64,000 nucleotides of DNA from Mesorhizobium sp. WSM4904. GTDB taxonomy: Bacteria; Pseudomonadota; Alphaproteobacteria; Rhizobiales; Rhizobiaceae. Position 1 is the stretch's first letter. Every line of letters starts with the position of its first letter. Made by a program: the position numbers and the translations under genes. The stretch is from assembly GCF_029674545.1 (NCBI RefSeq), contig NZ_CP121354.1, positions 1,240,001 to 1,304,000 on the forward strand, given 5' to 3'. Shown here in pieces: positions 9,401 to 18,988 of this stretch. A model generated the notes under the pieces. The model did not search any database. It was not told where the DNA came from and was given only the letters and a program-made list of their open reading frames with translations.

Positions 9401-10687
9401 GTGTTGGTTCCAAGAGTCCCCCGCGCGATCGCAGCGCCCCGCAAGCCCCATTTTGCCCGGACCTACGTGCAGGTGCTTGCCGCCATAGTCCTGGGAGCCG
9501 CAATTGGCTACCTCTATCCGGAAACCGGCCAGAGCCTGAAGCCGCTCGGCGATGCCTTCATCAAAGTCGTCAAGATGATTATCGCACCTGTCATCTTCCT
9601 GACAATTGCGACCGGCATTGCCGGCATGAGCGATCTGCAGAAGGTCGGCCGAGTTGCCGCCAAGGCGATGGTTTATTTCCTCACCTTCTCGACACTTGCA
9701 CTCGTTGTCGGACTGATTGTCGCGAATATCGTTCAACCTGGCGCCGGCCTCAACATCGATCCGGCCTCGCTCGATGTCCAAGCCGTTAAGGGCTATGTGG
9801 CCACGGCTCACGAGCAGTCCGTGACCAGCTTCCTGATGAACATCATCCCGTCAACGATTGCCAGTGCCTTCGCGGAAGGCGACATCCTGCAAGTCCTGTT
9901 CTTCTCGGTCCTGTTCGGCATTGCTTTGGCGATGACCGGAGAGACGAGCAGGCCGGTCGTTACCTTTCTCCAGGCGCTTACCGCCCCCATTTTTAAGCTC
10001 GTCGGCATTCTGATGAAGGCTGCACCCATCGGCGCCTTCGGCGCAATGGCCTTTACGATCGGCAAATACGGAATCGGTTCGGTGGCCAACCTCGCGATAC
10101 TGGTCGCGACGTTCTATCTTACCGCCTTCCTCTTCGTGTTCGGGGTTCTCGGCGCGGTCTGCCGCTACAACGGCTTCTCGATCTTTTCTCTCGTCCGCTA
10201 CATCAAGGACGAGCTGCTGCTTGTCCTGGCAACGTCCTCCTCGGAGGCCGCGCTGCCCTCGCTAATGGAGAAGATGGAGAAGGCCGGCGCCGCCCGTTCG
10301 GTCGTAAGTCTCGTCATCCCTACTGGATACTCATTCAATCTGGACGGTACCAATATCTACATGACGATCGCCGCCCTCTTCATCGCCCAGGCGACGAACA
10401 CAGATTTGTCAATTGCCGATCAGATCCTCCTGCTGCTAATTGCGATGCTTTCCTCGAAGGGTGCGGCAGGCGTCACCGGCGCCGGCTTCATCACATTGGC
10501 CGCTACTCTCTCTGTCGTGCCGAGTGTTCCCGTTGCCGGAATGGCTCTAATTCTTGGCGTGGACCGCTTCATGTCGGAATGCCGCGCGCTGACGAATTTA
10601 GTCGGTAATGCGGTGGCATCGCTCGTTGTCGCTCGCTGGGAAGGCGAATTGGACCAGTCACGGATGGAAACCGCTTTCCGCGGTTAG
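9401..10687 (+). CDS. dctA: DctA C4-dicarboxylate transporter
   Basis: DctA imports succinate, fumarate and malate, the main carbon supply of nitrogen-fixing bacteroids, by cation symport across the inner membrane. The 428 residues match the DAACS family: [24 protein letters not shown] near residue 48, the serine-rich hairpin [31 protein letters not shown], and [20 protein letters not shown]. It starts with GTG behind GGGAGAG. Length is slightly below the usual 440-455 because the N-terminus is short. A sigma-54 promoter lies just upstream, fitting DctD-type control. Chromosomal dctBDA elsewhere is likely, so this may be a symbiosis-specific extra copy. Confidence 0.94.
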   Translation: MLVPRVPRAIAAPRKPHFARTYVQVLAAIVLGAAIGYLYPETGQSLKPLGDAFIKVVKMIIAPVIFLTIATGIAGMSDLQKVGRVAAKAMVYFLTFSTLALVVGLIVANIVQPGAGLNIDPASLDVQAVKGYVATAHEQSVTSFLMNIIPSTIASAFAEGDILQVLFFSVLFGIALAMTGETSRPVVTFLQALTAPIFKLVGILMKAAPIGAFGAMAFTIGKYGIGSVANLAILVATFYLTAFLFVFGVLGAVCRYNGFSIFSLVRYIKDELLLVLATSSSEAALPSLMEKMEKAGAARSVVSLVIPTGYSFNLDGTNIYMTIAALFIAQATNTDLSIADQILLLLIAMLSSKGAAGVTGAGFITLAATLSVVPSVPVAGMALILGVDRFMSECRALTNLVGNAVASLVVARWEGELDQSRMETAFRG

Positions 10688-10962
10688 GGTTACATCAAAC
10701 TGGCTCCCCGCAAGCAAGATCGCAACAGCGCGACGTGTAAGTAGCGGCCTTGACACAACAGTCGAATTGCCAGCCTCCAAAGAGCGCTGGAAATAGAGTA
10801 CTAACGCAGTGAGTAATACAACACCATGAAGCCCCTAAGCAAACGAACGGTTCACGGAGACTCATCTGGGTGCGCATGGAGCGCTGTTCGTCGAATGCGC
10901 TATCCGCGGGGTGGGGGAACTATTTCAGCTTGCCGCCCCAAGCCGTCGCGGGAGCGCACCGG

Positions 10963-12024
10963 ATGATGGAGGACCGGCCGATCAGAATCGCTAGGGGAAA
11001 GCGCGTCACAATAGCCGATCTCGCCCGCGAAGCCGGAGTCAGCGTAGCAACAGTCGATCGGGTTCTGAACGTCCGCCTTCCGGTGCGAGAGGAGACCGCC
11101 CAGCGGGTCCATGCGGCCGCGCACGCGATCGGCTATCATGCTGCCGGTCTCATCAAACAGCGCTTGCAGCAGCACCTGCCGCACTACAAGCTGGGCTTCA
11201 TCTTGAGAAAACCTACCCACGATTTCTACCAAGATTTCGCTCGCAAGATCGAAGAGTCGGTCAGTATGGCTAAATCCTTCCACGGCCTTCCGATCATCGA
11301 GTTCGCGCAGTCACATTTGCCGCGTGACCTGCTCCCGCTTCTTAAGGACCTTGGGAGCCGCTGCCAGGCGATCGCCATGGTGGCGGCCGATCACCCGAAA
11401 ATCACAGCATCAGTCGAGGAGCTCAAGGCGAAAGGTATCCCGGTATTTTCGCTGCTATCCGACTTCGCCGATGGCGTGCGCGAGGGCTACATCGGCCTCA
11501 ACAACAGCAAGGTCGGACGGACTGCCGCTTGGGTGTTTTCCAAGGCCGCAAAACGGCCCGGCAAGGTGGCGGTGTTTGTCGGAAGCCATCGCTTCCAGGC
11601 GCATGCGACGCGGGAAACGGCCTTTCGTGCGTATTTTCGTGAGAACGCGCCAAAATTCGAGGTGCTTGATGCGCTCGTGAACCTTGATGAACGGCAGCTC
11701 ACTTACGAAAAATTGCTGGATCTTATGCAGCGGGAACCAGAGCTCGTCGGCTTCTATATGGCCGGCGGGGGGATAGAGGGGGCAATTTCCGCGCTCCGAG
11801 AAGAGGGGAGCGGTCAGGATCTCGTCGCGATCGTGAGTGAAATGACGCCGCAGTCACGTGGGGCGCTTGCGGATGACATCTTGACGATGGCGGTCGGCAC
11901 GCCAATGCGCCGACTTTGCCAGGAGCTGATAATGGCAATGGAGCGGGCCATCAAAGCCGGCGTCGCGGAGAGCCCGGGGCAGACATTTCTGCCGTTCGAC
12001 ATTTATCTTCCGGAAAATATTTGA
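10963..12024 (+). CDS. LacI/GalR-family transcriptional regulator (FixV-like candidate)
   Basis: The N-terminus has the LacI helix-turn-helix and hinge, VTIADLAREAGVSVATVDRVLN, followed by a periplasmic-binding-protein-like sensor domain to residue 353 (KLGFILRK, GYIGLNNSKVGRTAAWV, GSHRFQAHATRETAF). I prefer the ATG giving MMEDRPIRIARGKRVTI over a GTG 31 codons earlier. The sensor suggests a sugar or inositol-like effector. A composite two-dyad element follows immediately and precedes the TIM-barrel gene; the same element is found before nifA at 18989-19052. In M. loti R7A a LacI/GalR protein, FixV, activates nifA2, and I infer that this may be its counterpart. The family is clear, the target is inference. 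Confidence 0.85.
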   Translation: MMEDRPIRIARGKRVTIADLAREAGVSVATVDRVLNVRLPVREETAQRVHAAAHAIGYHAAGLIKQRLQQHLPHYKLGFILRKPTHDFYQDFARKIEESVSMAKSFHGLPIIEFAQSHLPRDLLPLLKDLGSRCQAIAMVAADHPKITASVEELKAKGIPVFSLLSDFADGVREGYIGLNNSKVGRTAAWVFSKAAKRPGKVAVFVGSHRFQAHATRETAFRAYFRENAPKFEVLDALVNLDERQLTYEKLLDLMQREPELVGFYMAGGGIEGAISALREEGSGQDLVAIVSEMTPQSRGALADDILTMAVGTPMRRLCQELIMAMERAIKAGVAESPGQTFLPFDIYLPENI

Positions 12025-12026
12025 CC

Positions 12027-12090
12027 TTGATGGATTTCTATCATGAGCGCCCATTTTCCTTTCACCGATGAAAGGAAAGCTCGATTGACT
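12027..12090 (+). promoter_or_regulatory. Composite two-dyad element before TIM-barrel gene
   Basis: First dyad TTGATGGATTTCTATCA (imperfect), then TTTCCTTTCA-CCGA-TGAAAGGAAA with 10-base arms, then AGCTCGATTGACTC ending in a possible -35 hexamer TTGACT. The same order with 27-28-base spacing and compensating arm changes occurs before nifA. Likely operator for the adjacent LacI/GalR protein, placed just upstream of a -35, as expected of an activator. Confidence 0.7.
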
Positions 12091-12188
12091 CGGCCGTCTC
12101 TGTCCGATCTGTGAACCGGCGTGGTTCCGTCTTGAAAGAAGCCGGATGCCGAAATGGCAGCCGCGCTTCATGGAAGGAAAGTCAAGCA

Positions 12189-12992
12189 ATGCGCCAGGTA
12201 TCGCCCCGCTTTGCACTCGATCACATGGCGGCGCCCCGCCTTGACGTCAGTGCGCTTTTCGCGCTTGCCCGTGACCAAGGCCTGACCGACGTCCAAATCC
12301 GTTACCCTCATTTCAGCAATCCTGTCGCACGCGGCATTCCGGCTGCGGACGTTCGGTTGGCCGCTACCGAAGCGGGCGTCACGATCATCTCTGTCAACGC
12401 CTTGCAGCGGTTCAACGACTGGACTCCAACGCGTCAGGCCGAGGCAAGCAACCTCGCCGATTATGCGACGGCGTGCGGGGCGGAGACGCTCGTGTTGGTG
12501 CCGGCCAACCGCAGCTCGTGGCCCACCAATAGCGAGCGCCAGGACAATCTTCGTTTCGCTCTAAACGAGATCAAGCCAATCCTCCAGTCGCGGGGTCTGA
12601 TCGGTCTCATCGAGCCGCTGGGTTTCCGAACCTGCTCGCTTCGATCAAAGAAGGAAGCGGCCGAGGCCGTTGCCGCGGTTGATGGCCAGTCCGTCTTTCG
12701 CCTCGTGCACGACACGTTCCACCACACCCTGGCCGGGGAGACATGCCTGTTCTGCGAGCTTACCGGCCTGGTGCACATTTCAAGCGTAAACGACCCGACC
12801 TTCTGGATTTACCCCGATCGCTTTCTTGCAGGTTCCGACAATGGCAGCCAGATTCAGGCGCTGCTGGATGGCGGCTACGCGGGACCTTTCTCATTCGAGC
12901 TGGTCGAGGAAGTCCATTCTCTGGACGATCTCGCAGGCGCACTTGCCGCCAGCATCGACTTTATCCGGCGAGGGCTATTGTCGTCAAAGTAG
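12189..12992 (+). CDS. Sugar-phosphate isomerase/epimerase-like TIM-barrel protein
   Basis: The 267-residue product looks like an AP-endonuclease family 2 / IolE-IolI-IolH type TIM barrel, a group that includes inosose dehydratases and isomerases and the rhizopine-related MocC. Visible marks are DVQIRYPHFSNP, the metal-ligand glutamate in GLIEPLG (about residue 142), LVHDTFHH (about 180), HISSVND, and the final FSFELVEEVHS. The start behind AAGGAAAG is preferred to an upstream in-frame ATG. Substrate is unknown. It is preceded by a composite operator shared with nifA and by the LacI-type gene, suggesting an inducible sugar or inositol route tied to symbiotic regulation. Confidence 0.75.
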   Translation: MRQVSPRFALDHMAAPRLDVSALFALARDQGLTDVQIRYPHFSNPVARGIPAADVRLAATEAGVTIISVNALQRFNDWTPTRQAEASNLADYATACGAETLVLVPANRSSWPTNSERQDNLRFALNEIKPILQSRGLIGLIEPLGFRTCSLRSKKEAAEAVAAVDGQSVFRLVHDTFHHTLAGETCLFCELTGLVHISSVNDPTFWIYPDRFLAGSDNGSQIQALLDGGYAGPFSFELVEEVHSLDDLAGALAASIDFIRRGLLSSK

Positions 12993-13040
12993 ATGGTGAC
13001 AGGAGTAGTGACTATAGGTGCGCCTGAATTTTCCGTGGGT

Positions 13041-13958
13041 TCACAGCGGGGCAGCCATCCGAGATGCCTCCTGTATCATTATCTCCCGCATCCAGATGCT
13101 TGCCGGATCGCTATTGTGGAGGGCCGGCCATTGGAGGGTCTCGGTGAATGTGGGAAATGGCAGCGGAAGTTCGATAACCCGCAGGGGGAACGTTTTTTCG
13201 AAATGCCTGACCAGCCGTAAGGGCATGGTCGCTATACGAGCTGTGCCGGACACCATAGGTGGAATCATGCTGAAGCCCTGCACGGCGACCTCGACACGTC
13301 TCTTAAGGCCATGCTCAAGCAAAAACCATTCCTCGATAGACGGCTTCATCGTACGCCCGAACCTGACCGCGACGTGCCTCATCGACATGTATCTCTCGAA
13401 TGTAAGCTGCTGTGGCAGCTGCTTGTTTGTGGGACAGCCTACGCACACGAGCTTCTCGTCAAACAGCGCAACGCTTGAATGCACACTCGACGTGAACATA
13501 TCCGGTAGAATTAGAAAATCGACGTCACCGCGCCGGAGAAGCTCATCGGGGCTATCGTCGACAGGCAGCAGTTCGAAGCTGACGGCGGGGGCTTCCCGTG
13601 AAATACGCTCCACAAGCTTTTCGAAAAACACGAGCGTGACGAAATCGGAAAGAATGATCCTGAAGAGGCGATCGGCTCGAGCTGGGTCAAACGGATCCGA
13701 AGAAATAATCGAGCACTGGATGTGCTGGAGAGCGTCGCGAACTGCGGGGGCAAATGCTGCCGCACGCGGGGTTAGAAATCTTTCGCGACCTCTTATCGTA
13801 AACAGTTCATCGCGGAAATAATCGCGCAGTCGGGCGACGGCCGCACTCATGGCGGGCTGACTCAGGTTAATCCTGCGTGCCGCCGCCGAGAGATTACGCT
13901 CCGTCAGGAGTGCGTCGAGCACAACGAGGAGATTTAGATCAAGTCCTTTGAAACGCAT
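13041..13958 (-). CDS. nodD: NodD LysR-type activator
   Basis: NodD binds nod boxes and activates nod operons in response to plant flavonoids. The 305 residues begin [48 protein letters not shown], the helix-turn-helix of NodD, and continue through the effector domain ([52 protein letters not shown]). I chose this start because it fits the family; 14 extra in-frame codons lie upstream. It is the only complete nodD in the window, while three fragments of related nodD copies remain at 320, 3005 and 16325. A nod box lies divergently at its 5' side, compatible with autoregulation. Confidence 0.95.
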   Translation of the reverse strand: MRFKGLDLNLLVVLDALLTERNLSAAARRINLSQPAMSAAVARLRDYFRDELFTIRGRERFLTPRAAAFAPAVRDALQHIQCSIISSDPFDPARADRLFRIILSDFVTLVFFEKLVERISREAPAVSFELLPVDDSPDELLRRGDVDFLILPDMFTSSVHSSVALFDEKLVCVGCPTNKQLPQQLTFERYMSMRHVAVRFGRTMKPSIEEWFLLEHGLKRRVEVAVQGFSMIPPMVSGTARIATMPLRLVRHFEKTFPLRVIELPLPFPTFTETLQWPALHNSDPASIWMREIMIQEASRMAAPL

Positions 13959-13968
13959 GTCATCAGCC

Positions 13969-14017
13969 ATCCATGGGATGGATGCCTTTAACCGAAACAA
14001 ACGACTTTAACAATTTA
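13969..14017 (+). promoter_or_regulatory. nod box divergent from nodD, without a downstream nod gene
   Basis: It begins ATCCATGGGATGGATGCC and continues CGAAACAAACGACTTTAACAA, a good consensus. It points away from nodD toward an IS481 relic that starts about 185 bases later; no intact gene follows. Confidence 0.85.
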
Positions 14018-14200
14018 GCATTCTTGCAATCTTTTGTCGCAAAAAGTTTATGATGGATGACGTTAAGGTCCGACATATGAGCCGCGTGATCTGCCGAAGC
14101 GAGCAATCGTTCGTACTGTGCAGGTCAGAGATTGGCAGTTTGAAACGCCGGGCCGATGGCGCCGGTCTATCAACCAGCGTCTTCGGCGGCCCCGACCTAG

Positions 14201-14396
14201 CTAGGCGTGGAACCTAATAGGGTGCACCTTTCCAGTCCGAGGCGACTGATGGGCGGTTTGATCCTAAGCTGCCGTGAGGCCTGTGCCAATTGTATCGGCG
14301 AGCCAATGCAGCAGTCCGGCAGCGTTTTTGAGAGCTGTTGTAGGCTCGGCCTAAGCCCATTGGCGCAAGCCTATCTGAACGAAGCGCTTGGCCTTG
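14201..14396 (-). mobile_element. IS481-family relic, left part
   Basis: From CTAG at 14201 the sequence follows the end of the intact IS481 element at 47097 onward (GAGGCGACTGAT, TGCCAATTGTATC, GAAGCGCT-GGCCTTGCC), covering the 3' end of its transposase gene, with many changes. It stops abruptly where the IS110-type element begins and resumes at 15990. Confidence 0.75.
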
Positions 14397-15989
14397 CCGC
14401 TATCCGGTATGTGATCTGTGGTGCCTTCTCGTCCTGCTGTTCTTGTTTTGGAACGCCCTTATGGTGAGCCCATCCGGGACGTGGGGCACCGGGAGCACAA
14501 AGGTGCAGGCAGGCCGTCAATAGACCGTGGGCTGAGAGCCCGAGCTCGTTACATGGCCGCCCCTCGCGACTTTCCCGGATGCGCTGCGAGCGCGGATCAG
14601 TAGATGTCGTGTTGCCCGCCAGCTCCCGTCTTTGACCGAGCCAAGAAGGAGGAACGGGCATGCTTATCATCGGACTGGATATTCACCGCGCCTTCGCCGA
14701 AGCAGTGGCATGGGAGGAGGGCAGGCTCAGGCGACTCGGCCGCGTCGACATGCGGCGCGATCTGCTGGCGGCGTTCGCCGCGAAGCTGTCGCCGAACGAT
14801 GTCGGGGTGATCGAGGCCACCGGCAACGCGACGTCCGCTGCAGCTGTGGTTGCGCCGCATGTGAAGAAGGTGGGGATCGCCAAGCCGAAACAGGTGTTTA
14901 TCGTTGCCTATGCCAAGATCAAAACGACGATCGACGCCGACGTTCTTGCGCAGCTCTATGCCAGCGGCTTCTTGCCAGAAGTCTGGATTGCGGACGAGCC
15001 GACGCAGGCTCTGCGTCGACAGGTGACACGGCGCAATCAGATTGTCCGACAGAGATCTCGATTGAAGAGCGTCATCCAGTCGATCCTTCATAGCCACCTG
15101 ATCCGTCCTGCCCGCATGCTGACCTGTGCGGCGCCAAGGGTCGGACCTGGTTAATCGAGCAGGTCGTACCGCAGGACGAGCGCCTCGCGATCGATGGGCA
15201 TCTGCGCGAGTTCGACCGATTGGGCGAAGACCTCCAGGTCATCGAACGCGATCTTGTCCGCTCGGCTCTCGAGGATGAAGGCGTGAAGCGGCTGATGACC
15301 ATTCCCGGCGTCGACATCACCGTCGCGCTGGCGATGAAGGGCGGCGATCGGCGACGTGTCGCGCTTCGACGATCCGCAGAAGCTCGTGACCTATCTCGGG
15401 TTGAACCCAAGCGTCCAGCAGTCCGGCCAGGTCCGGCCTACCATGGGCGGATCACCAAGCAGGGCCGTGGTCATGCGCGCGGCATGCTCGTCGAGGCGGC
15501 CTGGGCGGCCGCTCGTGCTCCCGGACCGTTGCGAGCCTTCTCCCTGCGGCGTGCGAGCCCGGCGCGGACAGCATGTCGCGGCCGTGGCAACCGCACGCAA
15601 ACTCTCTGTCGTGATCTGTCATCTGTTGAGAAGGGCGAGAGTTACGCGTGGGCTCGACCCTCCCTGCATGCCAAGAAGCTTGCGCGATGTGGAACTCAAG
15701 GCCGGGAGCAAGGCTGTGCGCGGCCAAAAGGGAGCGCACGCCTACAACATAAAGAGCCACCGGGAAGAAGAGCGCCGCTGGGTGGAGCAGGCCGAGGGCG
15801 CCTATGCACGCCTCGTCGCCGGTTGGAACCCACGAGGTCCGAAGAGGGTAGGCACGGATGCCGCAAACGAGGCGCGACGATAGAAGCTGCGCGGCAGGGC
15901 TCTCATCTCGGACCCTGCTCTTCGCCACGCGGTCGTCCGTGCGCGACAGGAGAATAGCGCAGATTTATCAAAAAGGCTCTTGTCGATCA
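14397..15989 (+). mobile_element. IS110-family element inserted in an IS481 relic
   Basis: The borders are read from the host sequence: the IS481 relic breaks after GGCCTTGCC and continues with CAGTGGTCTTGGGCG. The element therefore spans about 1.6 kb, with some 263 non-coding bases before the transposase start and about 100 after its end. IS110 elements lack long terminal inverted repeats, and none is seen. In characterised members a non-coding end encodes a bridge RNA. Confidence 0.7.
14660..15890 (+). pseudogene. IS110-family transposase, frameshifted
   Basis: The product begins MLIIGLDIHRAFAEAVAWEEGRLRR, the DEDD-type start (GLDIH) of IS110 transposases, and IEATGNATSAAAV and NQIVRQRSRLKSVIQSIL follow. 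After about 150 codons the frame shifts; later pieces continue in other frames (LIEQVVPQDERLAIDGHLREFD, then MTIPGVDITVALA, DPQKLVTYLGLNPSVQQSGQ, RGHARGMLVEAAWAAAR). At least two shifts are needed to read through, so the element cannot move itself. A good ribosome site, AAGGAGGAACGGGC, precedes the start. Confidence 0.85.
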
Positions 15990-16285
15990 CATCAGTGGTC
16001 TTGGGCGCTGTACGGCCGGGTGAAGACTTTGCAGGTGGCCCGGAAAGCGTTTGACCTGCAGCGAAGCAATTGTCGTCATTACGCGCTCGACCCGGGCGCC
16101 CAGCTTGGCATAAGGGCTACGTGGCCTCAGGAAGCGTCGTCGCCAATGCAGACCATGGACGAATTCCCAGCCGATGCCGAGATGCCGGTCGACCGTGCCT
16201 GTCGCCGTCCGGTGATGCGATGCCCCCGAGCGGATGAGTTCGCCCCGGATGCTCCCGGTCACGACGCACGGGTTCGGGTTCCAAG
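15990..16285 (-). mobile_element. IS481-family relic, right part
   Basis: Picks up exactly where the left part stops and follows the middle of the IS481 transposase gene on the minus strand, including a piece encoding GWEFVH (compare AGWEFVHVCIDD in the intact copy) and ARVERVMT. It ends without the other terminus and abuts a nodD relic. Confidence 0.75.
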
Positions 16286-16324
16286 GCGCTCAGTTTTGTT
16301 CGCGCCCAATCGGTGTAGGACGCG

Positions 16325-16663
16325 GCAGAAATACGAGCGTGACGAAATCGGAAAGAATGATCCTGAAGCGGCGATTCGGTAGAGCCGGGTCAAACTATCC
16401 GACGAAATAAACGATCACTGGATGGGCGGGGGAGCGTCGCAAACTGGAGGGCAAGAGCTCCCGGACGCAGCGTTAAGTTTGAATACCTCCGCGGACATGG
16501 TCGCGAGCTTATCGCGCAAATAAATCGAGCAGCCGAGCGCCGGCCGCACTCATGACCGGCTGGGCTCGGTTAATCCTGCATGCCGCGCCCATGAGGTTAC
16601 TTGTCCGGAGTGCGTCGAGCACAACGAGGAGATGTAGTTCACGATCTTTGAAAAGCGTGGTCA
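16325..16663 (-). pseudogene. nodD: nodD relic 3 (5' half)
   Basis: It matches the first 110 or so codons of nodD on the minus strand (compare 13630-13958): ACGAGCGTGACGAAATCGG and GAAAGAATGATCCTGAAG at one end and the helix-turn-helix part at the other. Frameshifts and a lost start codon make it non-functional. The deletion differs from that in relic 1, although from 16542 on the two are nearly identical, so the two nodFE blocks have different outer histories. Confidence 0.8.
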
Positions 16664-16666
16664 ACC

Positions 16667-16715
16667 ATCCAAAGTGTGGATGCCTTTCATCGAAACAAAC
16701 GATTTCATCAATGTT
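16667..16715 (+). promoter_or_regulatory. nod box in front of nodFE copy 2
   Basis: Identical in sequence and context to the box at 632-680, about 390 bases before nodF copy 2. Confidence 0.85.
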
Positions 16716-16815
16716 CTGGAATCCTGCATGGGCAGAAGCACCTGATGGACACCGATGCCCCCACTGCCTCATGGCGTGGCGAGCGTCTTAAGAAACCGCC
16801 CGAAAGGAGATTTTT

Positions 16816-17010
16816 CATGCGCTCTACCGGGCAGTGGAGTGCTGGGAAAGGGAGTTGCAACTGACCGGCCATGTCAAACTGTCCGACTTCTTCCGAGCCT
16901 ATGGACAGACCGGGAGACGCGCACGTGTAGCGGCTCACATCGTCATACTGCACCTACGCCACACACCGGCCGGACCTGATCCGGCTTTATGAGCATTGGG
17001 CTTTGTCAGT
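16816..17010 (+). pseudogene. nodA: nodA relic 2
   Basis: Same degenerate nodA fragment as at 781-975, with a single base change noticed near its end (GGGCTTTG instead of GGGTTTTG). It cannot encode NodA. Confidence 0.75.
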
Positions 17011-17101
17011 TGCCCAAGCGTGATGGCTTTCGCGACGCGGCGCGCCTCAGGAACTGAGCCGCGTCCAGGTCGAAACGCGGGAAAGAAAGACAGGAAACAG
17101 A

Positions 17102-17383
17102 ATGGCCGATCAATTCGCAACGGACGTCATTGCCCTGATCAAGAAACGCGCCGAGTCGGAGAGCGGTGAGGGAATGCCTGCGTCATTCGTCGGCGAGATA
17201 ACAATCGCCACGGAACTGGACGCGCTCGGGTTCGATTCGCTGGGTTTGGCGGACGTCCTCTGGGATGTGGAGCAGGCCTACGGCATCAAGATCGACATGA
17301 ACACGGCCGATGCCTGGTCCAATCTCAAGAATGTCGGCGACGTCGTGGAAGCCGTCCGCGGCTTGCTTGCGAAGGAGGCTTGA
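17102..17383 (+). CDS. nodF: NodF acyl carrier protein, copy 2
   Basis: The 93-residue protein is identical to copy 1, with the phosphopantetheine serine in [10 protein letters not shown] (Ser46). It precedes nodE copy 2 without a gap. Since NodF is the same, both NodE variants probably draw on the same carrier, and acyl-chain differences would come from NodE alone. Expression should come from the nod box at 16667. Confidence 0.95.
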   Translation: MADQFATDVIALIKKRAESESGEGMPASFVGEITIATELDALGFDSLGLADVLWDVEQAYGIKIDMNTADAWSNLKNVGDVVEAVRGLLAKEA

Positions 17384-18592
17384 ATGGACAGGCGCGTCGT
17401 TATCACCGGAGTGGGCGGCCTGTGCGGACTGGGCACCGACGCCGCCTCTATGTGGAAAGAGATGCGCGAAGGCCGCTCCGCCATCGGCCCGATCGCCAAT
17501 TCCGAGCTTCATGACCTGGAGGGCATGACCGGCGCTGAGATCAAGGCGCTGCCCCAGCACGACATCGATCGCAAGCAGCTCGTCTCCATGGCCCGCTTCA
17601 GCTTGCTCGCCGTGCTTGCAGCGCGCGAAGCCATGCGGCAGGCCGGACTTTCCTGCGACGAGGGGAATGCCCATCGCTTCGGCGCGACAGTGGGCGTCGG
17701 CGGCTTGGGCTGGGATGTGATGGAGGAAACTTACCGGGCCCTCCTTTTGGACGGCGCGAGGCGAGTTGGCATCCTCGCTGTACCCAAAACGATGCCAAGC
17801 GCCGCCGCCGGCCAGGTGAGCTTGAGCCTCGGCTTGCGCGGGCCGGTCTTCGGGGTGACCTCCGCATGTGCCTCGGCCAACCATGCGATCGCCTCGGCGG
17901 TGGACCAGATCAAGCTGGGCCGGGCCGACGTAATGGTTTCCGGAGGCAGCGACGCACCCTTCGCATGGGGCGTGCTGAAAGCATGGGAAGCAATGCGCGT
18001 GCTTTCACCCGATACCTGCCGGCCCTTCTCCGCCGATAGGAAGGGCCTGGTGCTGGGCGAGGGTGCGGGCATGGCCGTGCTGGAAAGCTACGAGCATGCC
18101 ACGAGGCGTGGTGCCACAATTCTTGCCGAGATCGCCGGCGTCGGCCTTTCCGCCGATGCCTTCCACATTGCCGCGCCATCTGTCGAGGGGCCAGCGTCGG
18201 CGATGCGCGCCTGCCTTGCCGATGCCGGGCTGAATGCCGAGGACGTCGACTATCTCAACGCGCACGGCACCGGTACCAAGAGCAATGATCAGACTGAAAC
18301 GGCGGCGATCAAGCGTGTGTTTGGAAACCACGCTTATTCGATGTCCATCTCTTCCACCAAGTCCACGCACGCGCATTGCCTCGGCGCAGCGAGCGCGCTT
18401 GAAATGATCGCCTGCGTGATGGCAATCCAAGAGGACGTCGTGCCGCCGACCGCCAACTATCGCGAGCCAGATCCCGCTTGCGACCTCGACATCACACCCA
18501 ATGTGCCGCGCGAGCGCAAGGTGCGCGTCGCCATGAGCAACGCCTTCGCCATGGGCGGTACGAACGCAGTTCTGGCATTCAGGCAGGTGTAG
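17384..18592 (+). CDS. nodE: NodE beta-ketoacyl synthase, copy 2 (variant)
   Basis: A full-length 402-residue ketosynthase with the same catalytic set as copy 1 (Cys162, His294, Lys326, His331). Residues 62-70 read DRKQLVSMA instead of NRGHLISMD, and 107-145 are replaced ([20 protein letters not shown] here). The rest is essentially identical. The changed region lies before the active-site cysteine, in the part that in ketosynthases helps shape the acyl pocket and dimer face. The two enzymes could therefore make different chain lengths or unsaturation. This is an inference from position; both may also be neutral alleles. Confidence 0.95.
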   Translation: MDRRVVITGVGGLCGLGTDAASMWKEMREGRSAIGPIANSELHDLEGMTGAEIKALPQHDIDRKQLVSMARFSLLAVLAAREAMRQAGLSCDEGNAHRFGATVGVGGLGWDVMEETYRALLLDGARRVGILAVPKTMPSAAAGQVSLSLGLRGPVFGVTSACASANHAIASAVDQIKLGRADVMVSGGSDAPFAWGVLKAWEAMRVLSPDTCRPFSADRKGLVLGEGAGMAVLESYEHATRRGATILAEIAGVGLSADAFHIAAPSVEGPASAMRACLADAGLNAEDVDYLNAHGTGTKSNDQTETAAIKRVFGNHAYSMSISSTKSTHAHCLGAASALEMIACVMAIQEDVVPPTANYREPDPACDLDITPNVPRERKVRVAMSNAFAMGGTNAVLAFRQV

Positions 18593-18643
18593 AAGCCATG
18601 CAAGACGCCTCATTCGAGGTCACCTGTCGTATCTAGCTGCTTG

Positions 18644-18985
18644 AGGGGCGGGGCATTGTGATACAGGGAGGGCTGTGGGGTCCCTCCTTCTCGGCCTCGA
18701 CGATGTGGGAGGAGCCTGTGCGGCGAAACGGGCTAGACGCCCCCAGGCCCAGAACTTGGGCGAAACCAACTCCCACCAAAGCACAGCCGCTTTAGTAGCC
18801 GAACAATGAAGCCTCGCTCGACGAGCCGCCGCCTCTACTGTCAGCGGCATCACGCGGTTGAAGCGAACAGCGCAGCGGCTACTGTTTCCCGCACAACTCG
18901 GACGGCAATTGGGACAAGTCCGCACATGTCGTCACGTAAGCTGAACGCCGCAGGTACAGCCAAATTGGGGGCGGGGCGTTTCTGC
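18644..18985. other. Spacer with diverged repeat
   Basis: No gene is recognised. The part from 18650 to about 18795 is the diverged counterpart of 2770-2935. The remainder precedes the nifA regulatory element. Confidence 0.55.
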
Positions 18986-18988
18986 CGT

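Larger units (their letters stand above)
16542..18643. repeat. 2.1-kb direct repeat, copy 2 (nod box, nodA relic, nodFE)
   Basis: Second copy of the block at 507-2608. Both copies lie in the same orientation about 16 kb apart, so recombination between them would delete or duplicate nodABCIJH, dctA and nodD. Confidence 0.9.

Noticed and set aside
17183..17884. 233-codon antisense frame over nodFE copy 2
   Set aside because: Antisense shadow; the matching region in copy 1 is cut differently by the variable nodE patch, showing no selection on this frame.
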